From Hyphomicrobiaceae bacterium (GTDB lineage: Bacteria; Pseudomonadota; Alphaproteobacteria; Rhizobiales; Hyphomicrobiaceae), in NCBI GenBank assembly GCA_021730785.1, contig JAKFWF010000067.1, forward strand, positions 62,001-126,000: a DNA stretch of 64,000 nt, read 5' to 3'. The notes beneath the pieces are model-generated. The model saw only the letters and a list, made by a program, of their open reading frames with translations, had not been told where the DNA came from and ran no database searches. The position numbers and the translations under genes are program-made. Below, piece by piece: positions 53,904 through 63,379 of this stretch; the first letter of the stretch is position 1; the number at the start of each line of letters is the position of its first letter.

Positions 53904-54440
53904 CTACTCCGCGGTCGACTTCTCCGTCACCTTGTTGACCACGGCCAACAGCGAAGGTCGCAGAGCGTTGCTGGCCGAATTGAGCATGCCGAGCGACAGC
54001 GACTGGCGCACCCACACCGGATATTCGGCTTCCTTCGGCGTGAAGTGCTGGAAGAACATGAACGGGATCAGCACGATCAGGAAGGCACGGACGACACCGA
54101 ACAGGAGGCCGAGGCCGCGGTCGATCACGCCGACGCTGCTGTCGAGAATGGCGTCCGAAATGCGCGCCGTGATCAGGTGCACGACAATCAGCACCACGAG
54201 GCCGAGCACGACGGAAATACCGATTTGCGCAATCTTGGGGCTTGGCAGGTTCAGCTGCTGCGTCACGTCGGCGGCGAGGCCCTGGCGGTACAGGTAGAAA
54301 TACGCGCCTGCCGCCCCGCCGACGATCCACGACATGATCGACAGCAACTCGCGGCCAAGCCCCCGGTACATGGCGAGCAGCCCCGAAATCACGGCCAGCA
54401 CCAGCAGCGAGATATCAAGATAAGAGAGCGGCCCGATCAT
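53904..54440 (-). CDS. cvpA: CvpA family membrane protein
   Basis: 178 residues from ATG 54440 with four to five hydrophobic helices. The MIGPLSYLDISLLVLAVISG start, the GLGRELLSIMSWIVGGAAGAYF segment and the ITARISDAILDSSVGVIDRGLG stretch are typical of CvpA, required for colicin V production in E. coli and often next to purF. Cellular role in alphaproteobacteria is poorly known. Sits between radA and purF, same strand. Confidence 0.9.
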   Translation of the reverse strand: MIGPLSYLDISLLVLAVISGLLAMYRGLGRELLSIMSWIVGGAAGAYFYLYRQGLAADVTQQLNLPSPKIAQIGISVVLGLVVLIVVHLITARISDAILDSSVGVIDRGLGLLFGVVRAFLIVLIPFMFFQHFTPKEAEYPVWVRQSLSLGMLNSASNALRPSLLAVVNKVTEKSTAE

Positions 54441-54486
54441 CGTTGCTAAATCCTGTACAGGGCGACGGGGTCGAAAACGAGCGCGA

Positions 54487-55863
54487 TCACTCGCATGGCC
54501 CCAGTGCCTCGGCAAGCGCCTTCAAGTGAGATATCCTCGTGAGCTTCAGCTTCAAGGACTTGACCTCGAGTTCTCCGGCAGCCGGTACAATCGCCCGCTT
54601 GAACCCGAGCTTTTGCGCCTCCCGCAGCCGGGTGGTCATGTGCGCCGCCGGTCGGACTGCCCCCGACAAGCTGATTTCGCCGGCATACACTTCGTCCATG
54701 GGCAGCGAGATACCCGAGAACGACGACAGAAGTGCGGCGGCGGCCACCAGATCAGCGGCCGGTTCGGTAATTCTCAATCCTCCAGCGACGTTGAGGAACA
54801 CGTCGTGCTCGGCAAAGCTGACGCCGCAGCGGGCTGCCAGAACAGCGAGGATCATCGACAGGCGGTTCTGGTCGAAGCCGACCGCGGCACGGCGCGGGGA
54901 GCCGAGCTTCGAGGGGGCGACCAGCGCCTGGATCTCGACCAGCAGCGGCCGTGTGCCCTCGATGCCCGCGAACACGGCGGCACCGGGTGCGGTGGCATCA
55001 CGGTCGCCGAGGAACAGCTCGGACGGGTTCGCGACCTCGGCGAGGCCATGTCCGACCATCTCGAACACCCCGATCTCGTCGCTGGCGCCGAACCGGTTCT
55101 TGACCGCGCGCAGGATACGGTAGGGGTGACCGCTGTCGCCTTCGAAATACAACACGGTGTCGACCATGTGCTCGACCACCTTGGGGCCGGCGATCTGGCC
55201 GTCTTTGGTCACGTGGCCGACCAGCAGGAGGGCGCTGCCCGACTGTTTGGCGAAGCGGATCAAGGACTGCGTCGCAGCCCTGACCTGAGAGACGGTGCCC
55301 GGTGCCGCATCGAGCGCGTCGGCCCACAGCGTCTGGATCGAATCGATCACCACCAGATCGGGCCGCCGGCCCGCTTCGAGCGTGGCGATGATGTTCGTGA
55401 GATTGGTCTCGGCCGCCAGCAGCACGGGGCTTTTCGTGAGTCCGAGCCGTTCGGCACGCAGCCGCACCTGGGCAGCCGCTTCTTCGCCCGAGAAATAGAC
55501 GGCCGATCGGCCGGCATTGGCGAGCGACGCGGCGAGCTGCAGCAGCAGCGTCGATTTGCCGATGCCGGGCTCGCCCCCGATCAGAATCGCCGAGCCCGGA
55601 ACGATGCCGCCGCCGGTCACGCGATCGAGTTCGGCGATGCCGGTCGGGATGCGGGGCGCTTCCTCGGTACGTACGTCGAGCGTCTCGAGCGCAACCGCGC
55701 GGCCCTTCAACGCCCGTGTCATGCCCGAGCCAGGCACCGCGGCGAGGTTTGCTTCTTCGGCGATGGTGTTCCACTCGTTGCAGGCGACGCACTTACCGCT
55801 CCAGCGCGTCGACGTCGCCCCGCACGCCTGGCAGACGAAGGATGATTTTGCGGGTTTTGCCAT
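54487..55863 (-). CDS. radA: DNA repair protein RadA (Sms)
   Basis: 458 residues. C4 zinc finger at the N-terminus (CQACGATSTRWSGKCVAC), Walker A GGEPGIGKSTLLLQ, Walker B LVVIDSIQTLW, RadA-specific KNRFG motif (VKNRFGASDEIGVFEM) and a C-terminal Lon-protease-like domain (GISLPMDEVYAGEISL). Branch-migration factor in recombination repair. It begins 3 bases after the alr stop, so the two are coupled. Confidence 0.96.
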   Translation of the reverse strand: MAKPAKSSFVCQACGATSTRWSGKCVACNEWNTIAEEANLAAVPGSGMTRALKGRAVALETLDVRTEEAPRIPTGIAELDRVTGGGIVPGSAILIGGEPGIGKSTLLLQLAASLANAGRSAVYFSGEEAAAQVRLRAERLGLTKSPVLLAAETNLTNIIATLEAGRRPDLVVIDSIQTLWADALDAAPGTVSQVRAATQSLIRFAKQSGSALLLVGHVTKDGQIAGPKVVEHMVDTVLYFEGDSGHPYRILRAVKNRFGASDEIGVFEMVGHGLAEVANPSELFLGDRDATAPGAAVFAGIEGTRPLLVEIQALVAPSKLGSPRRAAVGFDQNRLSMILAVLAARCGVSFAEHDVFLNVAGGLRITEPAADLVAAAALLSSFSGISLPMDEVYAGEISLSGAVRPAAHMTTRLREAQKLGFKRAIVPAAGELEVKSLKLKLTRISHLKALAEALGPCE

Positions 55864-55866
55864 CGC

Positions 55867-57042
55867 TCAGCTGCTCCCCCCCATCGGCGTCTGCCCCTCG
55901 TAGATGCGATGCACGCGTTTCGACAGGCGCGCGAGGAGTTCATAGCCGATCGTGCCAGCGCGGTCCGTCAGGTCATCGAGCGTGACGCGGCCGCCCATCA
56001 CCTCGACCCAGTTGCCGCGCTCGGCGAGCGGCATGGGCACGTCGGTTACATCGACGGTGATCAGGTCCATCGACACTCGGCCGACCACGGGGACGGGATA
56101 CTCGCCGATGTAGCCGGCAGGTCCTGGATGAGCGGCCGAGCCGCTGAGGGCGCGCAGGAAACCGTCGGCATAGCCGCAGGCGATGGTTGCGATGCGCGAC
56201 GGGCGCGTCGCCTTGAACGTCGCGCCGTAGCCGACAGCTTCGCCAACCGCGACGTCACGCAGCTGCAGGATGCGAGCCGACAGGCGCACTACGGGCGCCA
56301 TCGGATTAGGCGCGCCCTCGAAGGCGCGGCCGCCATAGACCGCGATGCCCGGCCGCACCAAGTCGTAGTGGAACGGCGCGCCCAGAAACGTACCGCCGGA
56401 ATTCGACAGGCTGGCCGGCGCCGTTGGTAGCTTCGCGCGCAACCGGTCGAACTGCAGACGCTGGGCGTCGTTCATCGGATTGCCCTGCTCGTCGGCGCAG
56501 GCGAGGTGGCTCATGACGAGCGCCATGTGGAATGCGCGGAACAGTTCAGGCTCGGCGGCGATGCGGTCAACCTCGGTGGCGCGCAGTCCGAGCCGGTTCA
56601 TGCCGGTGTCGATTTGCACGGCAGCTGGCAGATGACGGCCGAGCTTGGTGCAATAGGCGGCCCAGTCGCGCAACTCCGGCTCGCTCGAGAGCACGGGCCG
56701 CAGATCAAAGCCCGCGTAGTGTGCTTCCGCATCCGGCAGCAGACCGTCCAGAATGTAGATCGCGGCACCCGGCTGGATGCTGCGCGCGCGCCGGCCTTCT
56801 TCCAGCGTTGCGACGAAGAACGTGCGGCAGCCCTCTTCGGTCAGCGCCCGGGCGATCGGCTCCAGGCCGAGGCCATAGGCATCCGCCTTGATCACGCCGG
56901 CGCATTCCGCCGTGCCTGAGTGCTTGTTCAGCAGCGCCCAATTGGCCCGCAAGGCAGTCAGGTCAATGCGCAGCACCGCGCGGGCATCGGCTGGCACGCT
57001 CGGCGGCACGTCGATGCGTCGGCGATTGGCGCTCGTTGTCAT
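55867..57042 (-). CDS. alr: Alanine racemase
   Basis: PLP-dependent interconversion of L- and D-alanine for peptidoglycan. 391 residues from ATG 57042, chosen for its GGAGG ribosome site; the frame is open 47 codons upstream. PLP-Lys motif AGVIKADAYGLG near residue 50, catalytic Tyr in VGYGATF, and the C-terminal beta-domain GRVSMDLITVDVTDVP. radA follows 3 bases downstream. dadA, which removes D-alanine in catabolism, lies 5 kb away. Confidence 0.95.
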   Translation of the reverse strand: MTTSANRRRIDVPPSVPADARAVLRIDLTALRANWALLNKHSGTAECAGVIKADAYGLGLEPIARALTEEGCRTFFVATLEEGRRARSIQPGAAIYILDGLLPDAEAHYAGFDLRPVLSSEPELRDWAAYCTKLGRHLPAAVQIDTGMNRLGLRATEVDRIAAEPELFRAFHMALVMSHLACADEQGNPMNDAQRLQFDRLRAKLPTAPASLSNSGGTFLGAPFHYDLVRPGIAVYGGRAFEGAPNPMAPVVRLSARILQLRDVAVGEAVGYGATFKATRPSRIATIACGYADGFLRALSGSAAHPGPAGYIGEYPVPVVGRVSMDLITVDVTDVPMPLAERGNWVEVMGGRVTLDDLTDRAGTIGYELLARLSKRVHRIYEGQTPMGGSS

Positions 57043-57315
57043 AGGGCACCCCTCCGGCGGCGGTCTGCATGCAAGCGGATCTCGCGGTGCCGGTTTAGCA
57101 CGTAACGCTGCGGCCGGGCCAACGGCCGGTCGAGTTGTCAACGCCGCTGGATGGGCACGGCAGTGGCTGCACCTTCTCGGCAACTAAGTGTGGCGACAGG
57201 AGCACGCATACCCGTTTTTTCTGCCACAATTGTTCAGCGCCTGGGCATAGGCTCCTGCCGAAGCTAATAAGTTTCAGTGTTCAAGGTTCAATTAGATGAC
57301 CGGAGGAATTGTCAA
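57043..57315. promoter_or_regulatory. Divergent region between alr and the small secreted protein
   Basis: 273 bases without a gene. It holds the promoters of alr (minus) and the secreted protein (plus). CGGAGGAATT stands just before the plus-strand start. There is no other feature I can support. Confidence 0.4.
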
Positions 57316-57786
57316 ATGTTGCGCGCCATCTCTGCTTTTTTTGCCTTGATTGGCCTGTTCGCCCTGTTCGCAGCACCTCAGGCGCAGGCCGCCGTCGACG
57401 AAAAGTTCAAGGTTGGCTGGGAAAACTCGTTCACCTACATCGAGTCGAGTTTCACCGAAGGCATCCTGCTGGATACGGCGTTCGATCTGTTGCCGACCCG
57501 CTATGTGCCGTTCGTGGGACAGGCGAAGAAGATCCTCGCGCGGGCTGCCAACAATCTTTCGCTGCACCTGAAGCCGCTCGGAATCGATTCAACCAAGTAC
57601 GCCTACACGGCGTTCGATGGCGTGCAATTGCTGCGCCTGGTCTATGCGCTCGAGCGGGGCAAGGTCGGCAATCTGTCGGCGGCCGTGCGCGGTGAACTTC
57701 TGGCCTACAGTCTGTGCCCCTGGCAGGTGCCGCAATGCTCGGCTGAAGTGAAAAGCGCCATCTATAAGCGGCGTGGCTGGAACTGA
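57316..57786 (+). CDS. Small secreted protein of unknown function
   Basis: 156 residues from ATG 57316, which has a strong CGGAGGA ribosome site. Signal peptide LRAISAFFALIGLFALFAAPQAQA, cleavage near AQA-AV. The mature part is about 130 residues, helical, with two Cys near the C-terminus (SLCPWQVPQCSAE), probably a disulfide. Not recognised. Ends just before the convergent decarboxylase gene. Confidence 0.75.
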   Translation: MLRAISAFFALIGLFALFAAPQAQAAVDEKFKVGWENSFTYIESSFTEGILLDTAFDLLPTRYVPFVGQAKKILARAANNLSLHLKPLGIDSTKYAYTAFDGVQLLRLVYALERGKVGNLSAAVRGELLAYSLCPWQVPQCSAEVKSAIYKRRGWN

Positions 57787-57787
57787 G

Positions 57788-59275
57788 CTAGTCGTTTCGC
57801 GCAGCGAGCCAATCGTCGGCACGCTGCAAAATTGCGTCGACCACGATGTCGATGTCGGCCCGCGTCGTGCGATGATTGACGATCGCACAGCGGATCACGG
57901 TTTCGCCTGCGATCGTGGTCCATGACGGGGCAGCAATGCCTGCCTCGTGCAGGTCCATCACAATGTCGCGGTTGATCGCACCGTCGTGGCGGCCCGCCAC
58001 CCCGAAGCACACGATGTTGAGCGCGACCGGCGCTTTCATCGCGAGGTGCGGTGTGGCGGCGACGCGCTGGGCCAGGTACTGGGCAACATCGCAGTTGGCT
58101 TCGATGGCAGCACCCATCCGGTCGGCGCCCAGCGTCGCGATCGTCATCCAGGTCTTGAGCGCACGTGCACCACGGGACAAATCTGGTCCAAGATCGTTCG
58201 GCCAGGTCTCGCCGGCAGCCAACCCACGCGGCGCCCGTGCCAGGTAGGCGGCCGGGCTCGCGAACGCCGCCTTATGTGCCGGGCCGTCGCGCACCAGCAG
58301 GAAACCCGCGTCATAGGGGACGTGGCCCCACTTGTGGAAATCGAAGGCGATCGAGTGCGATGCTTCGAGGCCGGCGAGCAGCGGCTTGAGCCTGGCTGAT
58401 AGCACCGCCATGGCGCCGAATGCCCCGTCGACGTGGAACCACAGCGCTTCGCGTGCGGCAAGGCGCGACAGGTGCGCAAGGTCGTCGATCGCGCCGGTGT
58501 TGACGGAACCGGCCGTGCCGACGACGAGGAATGGGCGATGACCGGCCGCCCGGTCGGCGGCGATCGCTGCTTCCAACCGAATCATTTCGATTCGCCCCGC
58601 ACCATCGACGGCAATGCGGCGCAGTTGATCGGACCCGAGCCCGGCAAGCTCCATGGCCTGGGCGACGCAGCCGTGCGACTCGACCGAGGTGTAGGCCGTG
58701 AGCTGCTGTTCTGCCGCCCGCACTCCATCGGCACGGGTATTGGCCCCGAGTGCGCTCGTCTTGGCGACAATAGTCGCCAGGAAATTCGCCATCGACGAGC
58801 CGGTGACGAAAATCCCCGACGCAGTCGCCGGATAGCCGACCGCGTCCGCCATCCAGCGCGTGATCTGGCGCTCGATCTCGATGCCAATATGGTCGCGTCC
58901 GCCGCAGTTCATGTTGAGGCCGGCTGCCACCATCTCGGCCACCATGCCGACGGGTGTGCCGGCGCCGTGCACCCAGCCCATGAAGCGCGGATGGGTGTTG
59001 CCGGTGGCGTAGGGCGTGACGTGGGCTGCGACCGTGCCGAGGACATCGGCGAGGGCTCCTTCGCCGCGCGGCAGCGGCGCATTGAACACCGCGCGCGTGG
59101 CGGCCGGCGCCGACTGCCACACCGGCCGCTCCCGGATCGTTTCGATGTGGTCGATCATAACGTCCAGCATGCCGTGCGCGAGCCGCCGGAACTCCGCCCA
59201 GTCGGTCGGGTCAAGGTCGCGGCAGGGGGCAGGCGTCGGCGGCGTCGCCTGAGGAGGGTCCTTGGACGCTGCCAT
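57788..59275 (-). CDS. Group II PLP-dependent decarboxylase (aromatic amino acid/DDC family)
   Basis: 495 residues. PLP-Lys motif SIAFDFHKWGHVPYDAGF, His in HVDGAFGAMAV, and the N-terminal family segments NTHPRFMGWVHGAGTPVG and IFVTGSSMANFLA. The fold and length match DOPA/tryptophan-type decarboxylases, but several members of this group are glutamate or aspartate decarboxylases or phenylacetaldehyde synthases, so the substrate is open. First gene of a convergent cluster with the SDR 7 bases beyond on the same strand. Confidence 0.88.
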   Translation of the reverse strand: MAASKDPPQATPPTPAPCRDLDPTDWAEFRRLAHGMLDVMIDHIETIRERPVWQSAPAATRAVFNAPLPRGEGALADVLGTVAAHVTPYATGNTHPRFMGWVHGAGTPVGMVAEMVAAGLNMNCGGRDHIGIEIERQITRWMADAVGYPATASGIFVTGSSMANFLATIVAKTSALGANTRADGVRAAEQQLTAYTSVESHGCVAQAMELAGLGSDQLRRIAVDGAGRIEMIRLEAAIAADRAAGHRPFLVVGTAGSVNTGAIDDLAHLSRLAAREALWFHVDGAFGAMAVLSARLKPLLAGLEASHSIAFDFHKWGHVPYDAGFLLVRDGPAHKAAFASPAAYLARAPRGLAAGETWPNDLGPDLSRGARALKTWMTIATLGADRMGAAIEANCDVAQYLAQRVAATPHLAMKAPVALNIVCFGVAGRHDGAINRDIVMDLHEAGIAAPSWTTIAGETVIRCAIVNHRTTRADIDIVVDAILQRADDWLAARND

Positions 59276-59281
59276 ATCAGC

Positions 59282-60010
59282 CTAGCTCCGCTTGAACGTG
59301 AACACTTTGCCGTTAGCCTTGAGCGTGGGGCTCGCTAGCTCCACGAACAGAGGTGCGAGGTCATCGGGTGCCGCCAGCTTTTTCGGGTCTTCGCCGGGGA
59401 ACGCCTTGGCCCGCATGCCGGTCCGGATCGGACCTGGATTGATGATGTTGGCGCGCACCGTGGTGTCGTCGATCTCGTGGGCGTAGGTCTTCACCATCGC
59501 TTCGAGGGCTGCCTTCGACACGGCATAGGGGCCCCAGAACGGGTTCTTGGCGGCCGCCGCTCCCGACGACACGAAAATCGCGCGGCCGGCATCGCTGCGG
59601 CGCAACAGCGGGTCGAGCGTGCGCAATAGGCGCCAGTTGGCATTCAGGTTGACATCGATGACTTCGGCCCAGGCGTCGGTGGTAATGTGGGCGAGCGGCG
59701 ACAGGGGGCCGAGGACGCCGGCATTGGCGACGAGAATGTCGAGCTTTCCCCAGCGCTCGAACACGCTCGGCCCCAGCGCATCGATGCGGTCGGCTTTGCG
59801 CAGGTCGAGCTGGACGATGGTGGCCGTGCCGCCGACCGCGCGAACCTCGTCGTCGAGTTCCTCCAACGCGCCGCTGGTGCGGGCCAGGATGAGGACATGC
59901 GCGCCGGCCCGGCTCAAGGCCAGCACGACCGCACGGCCGATGCCGCGTGATGCCCCGGTGATGAGTGCAATGCGGCCGGCGAGCGGCTTGTCGGTTGGTT
60001 CTGCGGTCAT
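59282..60010 (-). CDS. Short-chain dehydrogenase/reductase (SDR)
   Basis: 242 residues. Classical SDR: TGASRGIGRAVVLAL, NAGVLGP, catalytic Ser in FVSSGAAAAKNPFWG and the YAVSK motif. Resembles YciK-like reductases often found beside purF/cvpA clusters in alphaproteobacteria. Substrate unknown. It starts 41 bases before the aldo/keto reductase ends, same strand, and the decarboxylase follows 6 bases later. Confidence 0.88.
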   Translation of the reverse strand: MTAEPTDKPLAGRIALITGASRGIGRAVVLALSRAGAHVLILARTSGALEELDDEVRAVGGTATIVQLDLRKADRIDALGPSVFERWGKLDILVANAGVLGPLSPLAHITTDAWAEVIDVNLNANWRLLRTLDPLLRRSDAGRAIFVSSGAAAAKNPFWGPYAVSKAALEAMVKTYAHEIDDTTVRANIINPGPIRTGMRAKAFPGEDPKKLAAPDDLAPLFVELASPTLKANGKVFTFKRS

Positions 60011-60050
60011 TCATGCACCTCGCAGCCGGTTACGCAAATGACACTCCCGC

Positions 60051-61079
60051 TCAACCGACAGCCTTCACGCCGGCAAATCGTCCCTCGATCGGATATTGCG
60101 GATCGGAATAGCCGGGCGTCGAGGGGTGGCCGGCCGCAACCAGCCGTTCGACCAGGGCTTCGTCGGCGGCGTTCCATTTGTAGGCGGCATAGTCGGTGTA
60201 GTTGGTCCACTGCTCGAACGTGCGCGGTCCCGCGATCACCGACGTCAGCGCCATGTTGTTCAGCACCCACTGCACCGCGAAATGAATGAGCGAACCGCCG
60301 CGGGCTGCCACATGGGCCGACAGTTCCTGGGCGATCTGCATGCTCTCCGCCCGCCACTCGGTTTCGAGCATCCGCTTGTCGCCACGCCCCGCACGTGTTT
60401 CCGGATCGGCATTGCTGCCGGGCACATACTTGGCGGTCAGAATTCCGCGCGCAATCGGACTGTAGGAGGCGACGCCGAGACCGTAGTGCCGGGCGGCCGG
60501 CAGCACTTCGACTTCCGGTTGCCGGTTCAGCAGATTGTAATAGGGCTGCAGCGCGACCGGCTGCGGCACGTTCTGCCGGCGGCATTCGTGTACGATCTCG
60601 GCAATGTGCCAGGCGCGCACATTGGACAGTCCCCAGGCACCGATCTTGCCCGACCGGATCAGATCGCCGAAGGTCGCGACGATATCGTCCCACGGCACGG
60701 TTGGATCGACCTTGTGGGTGTAGAACAGGTCGATGTGGTCGGTGCCGAGGCGGGTGAGGCAGGCGTCGACCGTGCGCGTGATCCAGCGCCGCGACAGACC
60801 GCCGCCCGTGATCACACCGTTCTTGTCCTTGATCAGGTTGCCGACCTTGGTGGCCAGCACCCAGTCGTGCCGGTTGGCCTTGATGGCGCGTCCGGTGATC
60901 ACTTCGGAGCGACCATCGGTGTAGACGTCGGCGGTGTCGATGAAGGTGACACCGTGATCGCGGGCGTGGGCGACGATGCGGGTCGCCTCCGCCTCATCGG
61001 TGGGCCCGCCGAACATCATGGTGCCGAGGCAGATTTCAGAAACGCGAATGCCGGAGCGGCCGAGAATGCGGTATTTCAT
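60051..61079 (-). CDS. Aldo/keto reductase
   Basis: 342 residues from ATG 61079. NADPH-dependent AKR fold: catalytic tetrad Asp/Tyr in FIDTADVYTDGRSE, Lys in LATKVGN, His in LFYTHKVDP. C-terminal cofactor segment VIAGPRTFEQW. Resembles the YajO/Tas/IolS group of AKR. The frame is open 31 codons further upstream but the family sequence starts at MKYRILGRSG. Same-strand cluster with the SDR and decarboxylase. Confidence 0.9.
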   Translation of the reverse strand: MKYRILGRSGIRVSEICLGTMMFGGPTDEAEATRIVAHARDHGVTFIDTADVYTDGRSEVITGRAIKANRHDWVLATKVGNLIKDKNGVITGGGLSRRWITRTVDACLTRLGTDHIDLFYTHKVDPTVPWDDIVATFGDLIRSGKIGAWGLSNVRAWHIAEIVHECRRQNVPQPVALQPYYNLLNRQPEVEVLPAARHYGLGVASYSPIARGILTAKYVPGSNADPETRAGRGDKRMLETEWRAESMQIAQELSAHVAARGGSLIHFAVQWVLNNMALTSVIAGPRTFEQWTNYTDYAAYKWNAADEALVERLVAAGHPSTPGYSDPQYPIEGRFAGVKAVG

Positions 61080-61092
61080 GGCAGTTGCTCGT

Positions 61093-61320
61093 TCACGCGG
61101 CACGACGGATGAGGAAGCGGAAGATGCCGCCAAATTCGGTCTGCTCGAGCAGGGTGTGGCCGCCGGCCGCACAGAACGCTTTGAAATCGGGGACAGAACC
61201 CGGGTCCGTCGCCAGCACTTCGAGGGTGCCGCCGCCGGGGATTTCGGCGATCGCCTTCTTGGCCTTGAGGATCGGCAGCGGGCAGTTCAGCCCCTTGGTA
61301 TCCAGCGTCTTGTCCGCCAC
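61093..61320 (-). CDS. TusA-family sulfur carrier protein
   Basis: 75 residues from the GTG at 61320, which is the first start with a GGAG site upstream. The conserved CPxP motif (LNCPLPILKAKKAI) holds the sulfur-carrying Cys. Family proteins move sulfur for tRNA 2-thiolation, molybdopterin or oxidation of reduced sulfur. The CDGSH gene ends 17 bases before it on the same strand, suggesting an operon. Confidence 0.9.
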   Translation of the reverse strand: MADKTLDTKGLNCPLPILKAKKAIAEIPGGGTLEVLATDPGSVPDFKAFCAAGGHTLLEQTEFGGIFRFLIRRAA

Positions 61321-61337
61321 GTTGCTCGTCTCCGCAC

Positions 61338-61580
61338 TCAAAGCATGTTGTGGGCGCCGTCGCAGAACGGCTTGTCGTCGGTCGATTTGCAGCCGCACAG
61401 GTTGACCGTGCCCGTGTTGTCGGCAACGAAGCGCAGCGGCGCGAACGAGGTGCCCTTGTGGCTGCCATCGCACAGCGGCTGCTTGGCCGAGCGCCCGCAG
61501 GTACACCAGAAATAGGCCTGGCCCTGTTTGACGTCGAGCTGATAGGGGCCCTTCTGGGCAATCACCGGTTCATCCGACAC
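61338..61580 (-). CDS. CDGSH iron-sulfur protein with two motifs
   Basis: 80 residues with two [2Fe-2S]-binding CDGSH motifs: CTCGRSAKQPLCDGSH and CGCKSTDDKPFCDGAH, each with three Cys and one His. That two-motif form is the MitoNEET-related type found in bacteria and in mammalian Miner2. Role probably in Fe-S or redox handling. It lies upstream of tusA in the same transcription unit. Confidence 0.92.
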   Translation of the reverse strand: MSDEPVIAQKGPYQLDVKQGQAYFWCTCGRSAKQPLCDGSHKGTSFAPLRFVADNTGTVNLCGCKSTDDKPFCDGAHNML

Positions 61581-61669
61581 GTGGCGCCTCCCTGCGCGAA
61601 GCCTGTTGCAGCGGCTTCGGCTGTAGGGGAGGGCAGGCAGATTGTCCAGGGCGATGCGATAGCGGCGGG

Positions 61670-62089
61670 TCAGCCGGCCGCAGTAACATGTTTGACCTTC
61701 ATCTGCAGGCGTCCGTCGAAGCGGCCGACGTTGACGACGACGCGGGCATGCGTCCCATCGCCGATCGGCTCGACGGCATCGCGGACGGCGATGCGGAAGG
61801 TCAGCGTGCGGCCGTCGATGGCGATCACTTCTGCGGTCGCCGTGATGCGCATTCCGACCGGGGTCGCGGCAAAGTGGCGGATGTCGAGGTGGATGCCGAG
61901 GCTCTGGTGTCCCGCCGGCAGGAGGTCTTCGACGGCGGCGAGGGCTGCGGCCTCGATCACGTTGATCATGACAGGGGTTGCGAGAACCGCGACCCGACCG
62001 CTGCCCACCCGTGGTGCGGTGTGCTCGGCGCCGACCACCAGGGTTGCAGTTCCGGTCTGGCCGATCTTGATCATGGCGGAATCAAACAT
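61670..62089 (-). CDS. FlK-like hotdog thioesterase
   Basis: 139 residues from ATG 62089. Hotdog-fold pattern VMINVIEAAALAAVEDLL...GIHLDIRHFAATPVGM matches the FlK-like thioesterase family (fluoroacetyl-CoA thioesterase and relatives); the MFDSAMIKIGQTG start fits. No evidence for the fluoroacetate role; probably hydrolyses a short acyl-CoA. Downstream end of dadA is 42 bases away, same strand. Confidence 0.8.
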   Translation of the reverse strand: MFDSAMIKIGQTGTATLVVGAEHTAPRVGSGRVAVLATPVMINVIEAAALAAVEDLLPAGHQSLGIHLDIRHFAATPVGMRITATAEVIAIDGRTLTFRIAVRDAVEPIGDGTHARVVVNVGRFDGRLQMKVKHVTAAG

Positions 62090-62131
62090 GGGAAGCCTTT
62101 CGGGGATCGCGGGGCAGGGCACAGGCCGGCG

Positions 62132-63379
62132 CTACGTTACCAGCATGCCGTCAAGCGGTAACGCTGGCTTTGCACCCTTCACGAGGTCTGCGGCAATCCG
62201 CGCCGAACCAACCGACATGGTCCAGCCGATGTGGCCGTGACCGGTGTTGAAGATCATGTTGCGGTAGCGTCCGGCGCCGAAGATCGGCGTGCCTTCGGGC
62301 GTCATGGGCCGCAGGCCGGCCCAGTAGGAGGGTTCGGTATAATCAGCGCCGTTCGGGAACAGGTCGCGGATCGCAGCCAGCATGTGCTTGAAGTCGGACG
62401 GGCGATGGCTCTTGTCGTAGCCGGCAAATTCAGCTGTGGCGGTGACGCGCAGGCGGTCGCCGAGCCTCGAATAGGCGGTCAGGTTGTCTTCATCGACGCC
62501 GCCAATGTCGGGCGGATTGTTGCGCCCCCCGATCGGGACCGTCATGGAGTAGCCCTTGATCGGGTAGATCGGCAATCGCACGCCGAGCTGCCGAGCGAGC
62601 TTCGGGCCGAACACGCCCAGGCAGAACACGAAGCCATCGGCGCTGATCGGGCCAGCCGATGTGCGCGCCGCGATCACCCTGTCGGCGCTGGTTTCGAAGC
62701 CGGTGATCTCGGTGCCGTATCGGAACGTGACGGCGTATTTCTCCGCAGCGTGGGCGGCGAGCCCGTGCGTGAAGACGCGACAGTCGCCGCTTTCATCGCT
62801 CGGGCAATGGATTGCGCCGGCAAACTTGTGCTTGACGGGCTCGAGCGCGGGATCGATGCGGGCAGCTTCACTGGCCGTGACGGGCCTGAGTTCGAGCCCT
62901 TCGTCGCGCAGGATGGCGGTGTTCGCCGTGCCGCGCGCAAAGCTCTCCCGGTTGCGGTAGAGATAGAGCAGCCCGCCCTGGCGTCCGTGGTAGGCGACGC
63001 CGGTGTCGGCCGCGACCATCTGCAGGCGCTGCTGGCTGTAGAGGCACAGCCGCACCTTGCGTTGCGTGTTAATCCGCGCCCGCTCAGCCGTGCAGTTGCG
63101 CAGGAACTGCGCCGACCACAGCCACAGCGCGGGGTCGAGGCTCGGCTTGAAGCGCAGCGCCTGACCGTCCTTGTAGAGCGACCGCAGCAGGATCTTCGGC
63201 GCCTTGGGCGAGGCCCAGGTGTAGGCGTGGCCCGGTGAGAATAGCCCGGCGTTGGCAAACGAGGTTTCGGCCGCCGCCTCGGCCAGGCGTTCGATGATCG
63301 TGACCTCGTGGCCATCGCGGGCGAGTTCATAGGCCGTGGTGACGCCGATGACGCCCGCGCCGAGCACTGCGACTTTCAT
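62132..63379 (-). CDS. dadA: D-amino acid dehydrogenase small-subunit-type flavoprotein
   Basis: 415 residues from ATG 63379. FAD-binding GxGxxG in VLGAGVIGVTTAYELARDG near the N-terminus, followed by TSFANAGLFSPGHAYTWASPKAP, the DadA signature. YPIKGYSMTVPI and GHIGWTMSVGSARIAADL close the C-terminal FAD domain. Oxidises D-alanine and other D-amino acids, passing electrons to the respiratory chain from the inner membrane. The long open frame upstream of this start is out-of-family and treated as chance. Confidence 0.93.
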   Translation of the reverse strand: MKVAVLGAGVIGVTTAYELARDGHEVTIIERLAEAAAETSFANAGLFSPGHAYTWASPKAPKILLRSLYKDGQALRFKPSLDPALWLWSAQFLRNCTAERARINTQRKVRLCLYSQQRLQMVAADTGVAYHGRQGGLLYLYRNRESFARGTANTAILRDEGLELRPVTASEAARIDPALEPVKHKFAGAIHCPSDESGDCRVFTHGLAAHAAEKYAVTFRYGTEITGFETSADRVIAARTSAGPISADGFVFCLGVFGPKLARQLGVRLPIYPIKGYSMTVPIGGRNNPPDIGGVDEDNLTAYSRLGDRLRVTATAEFAGYDKSHRPSDFKHMLAAIRDLFPNGADYTEPSYWAGLRPMTPEGTPIFGAGRYRNMIFNTGHGHIGWTMSVGSARIAADLVKGAKPALPLDGMLVT

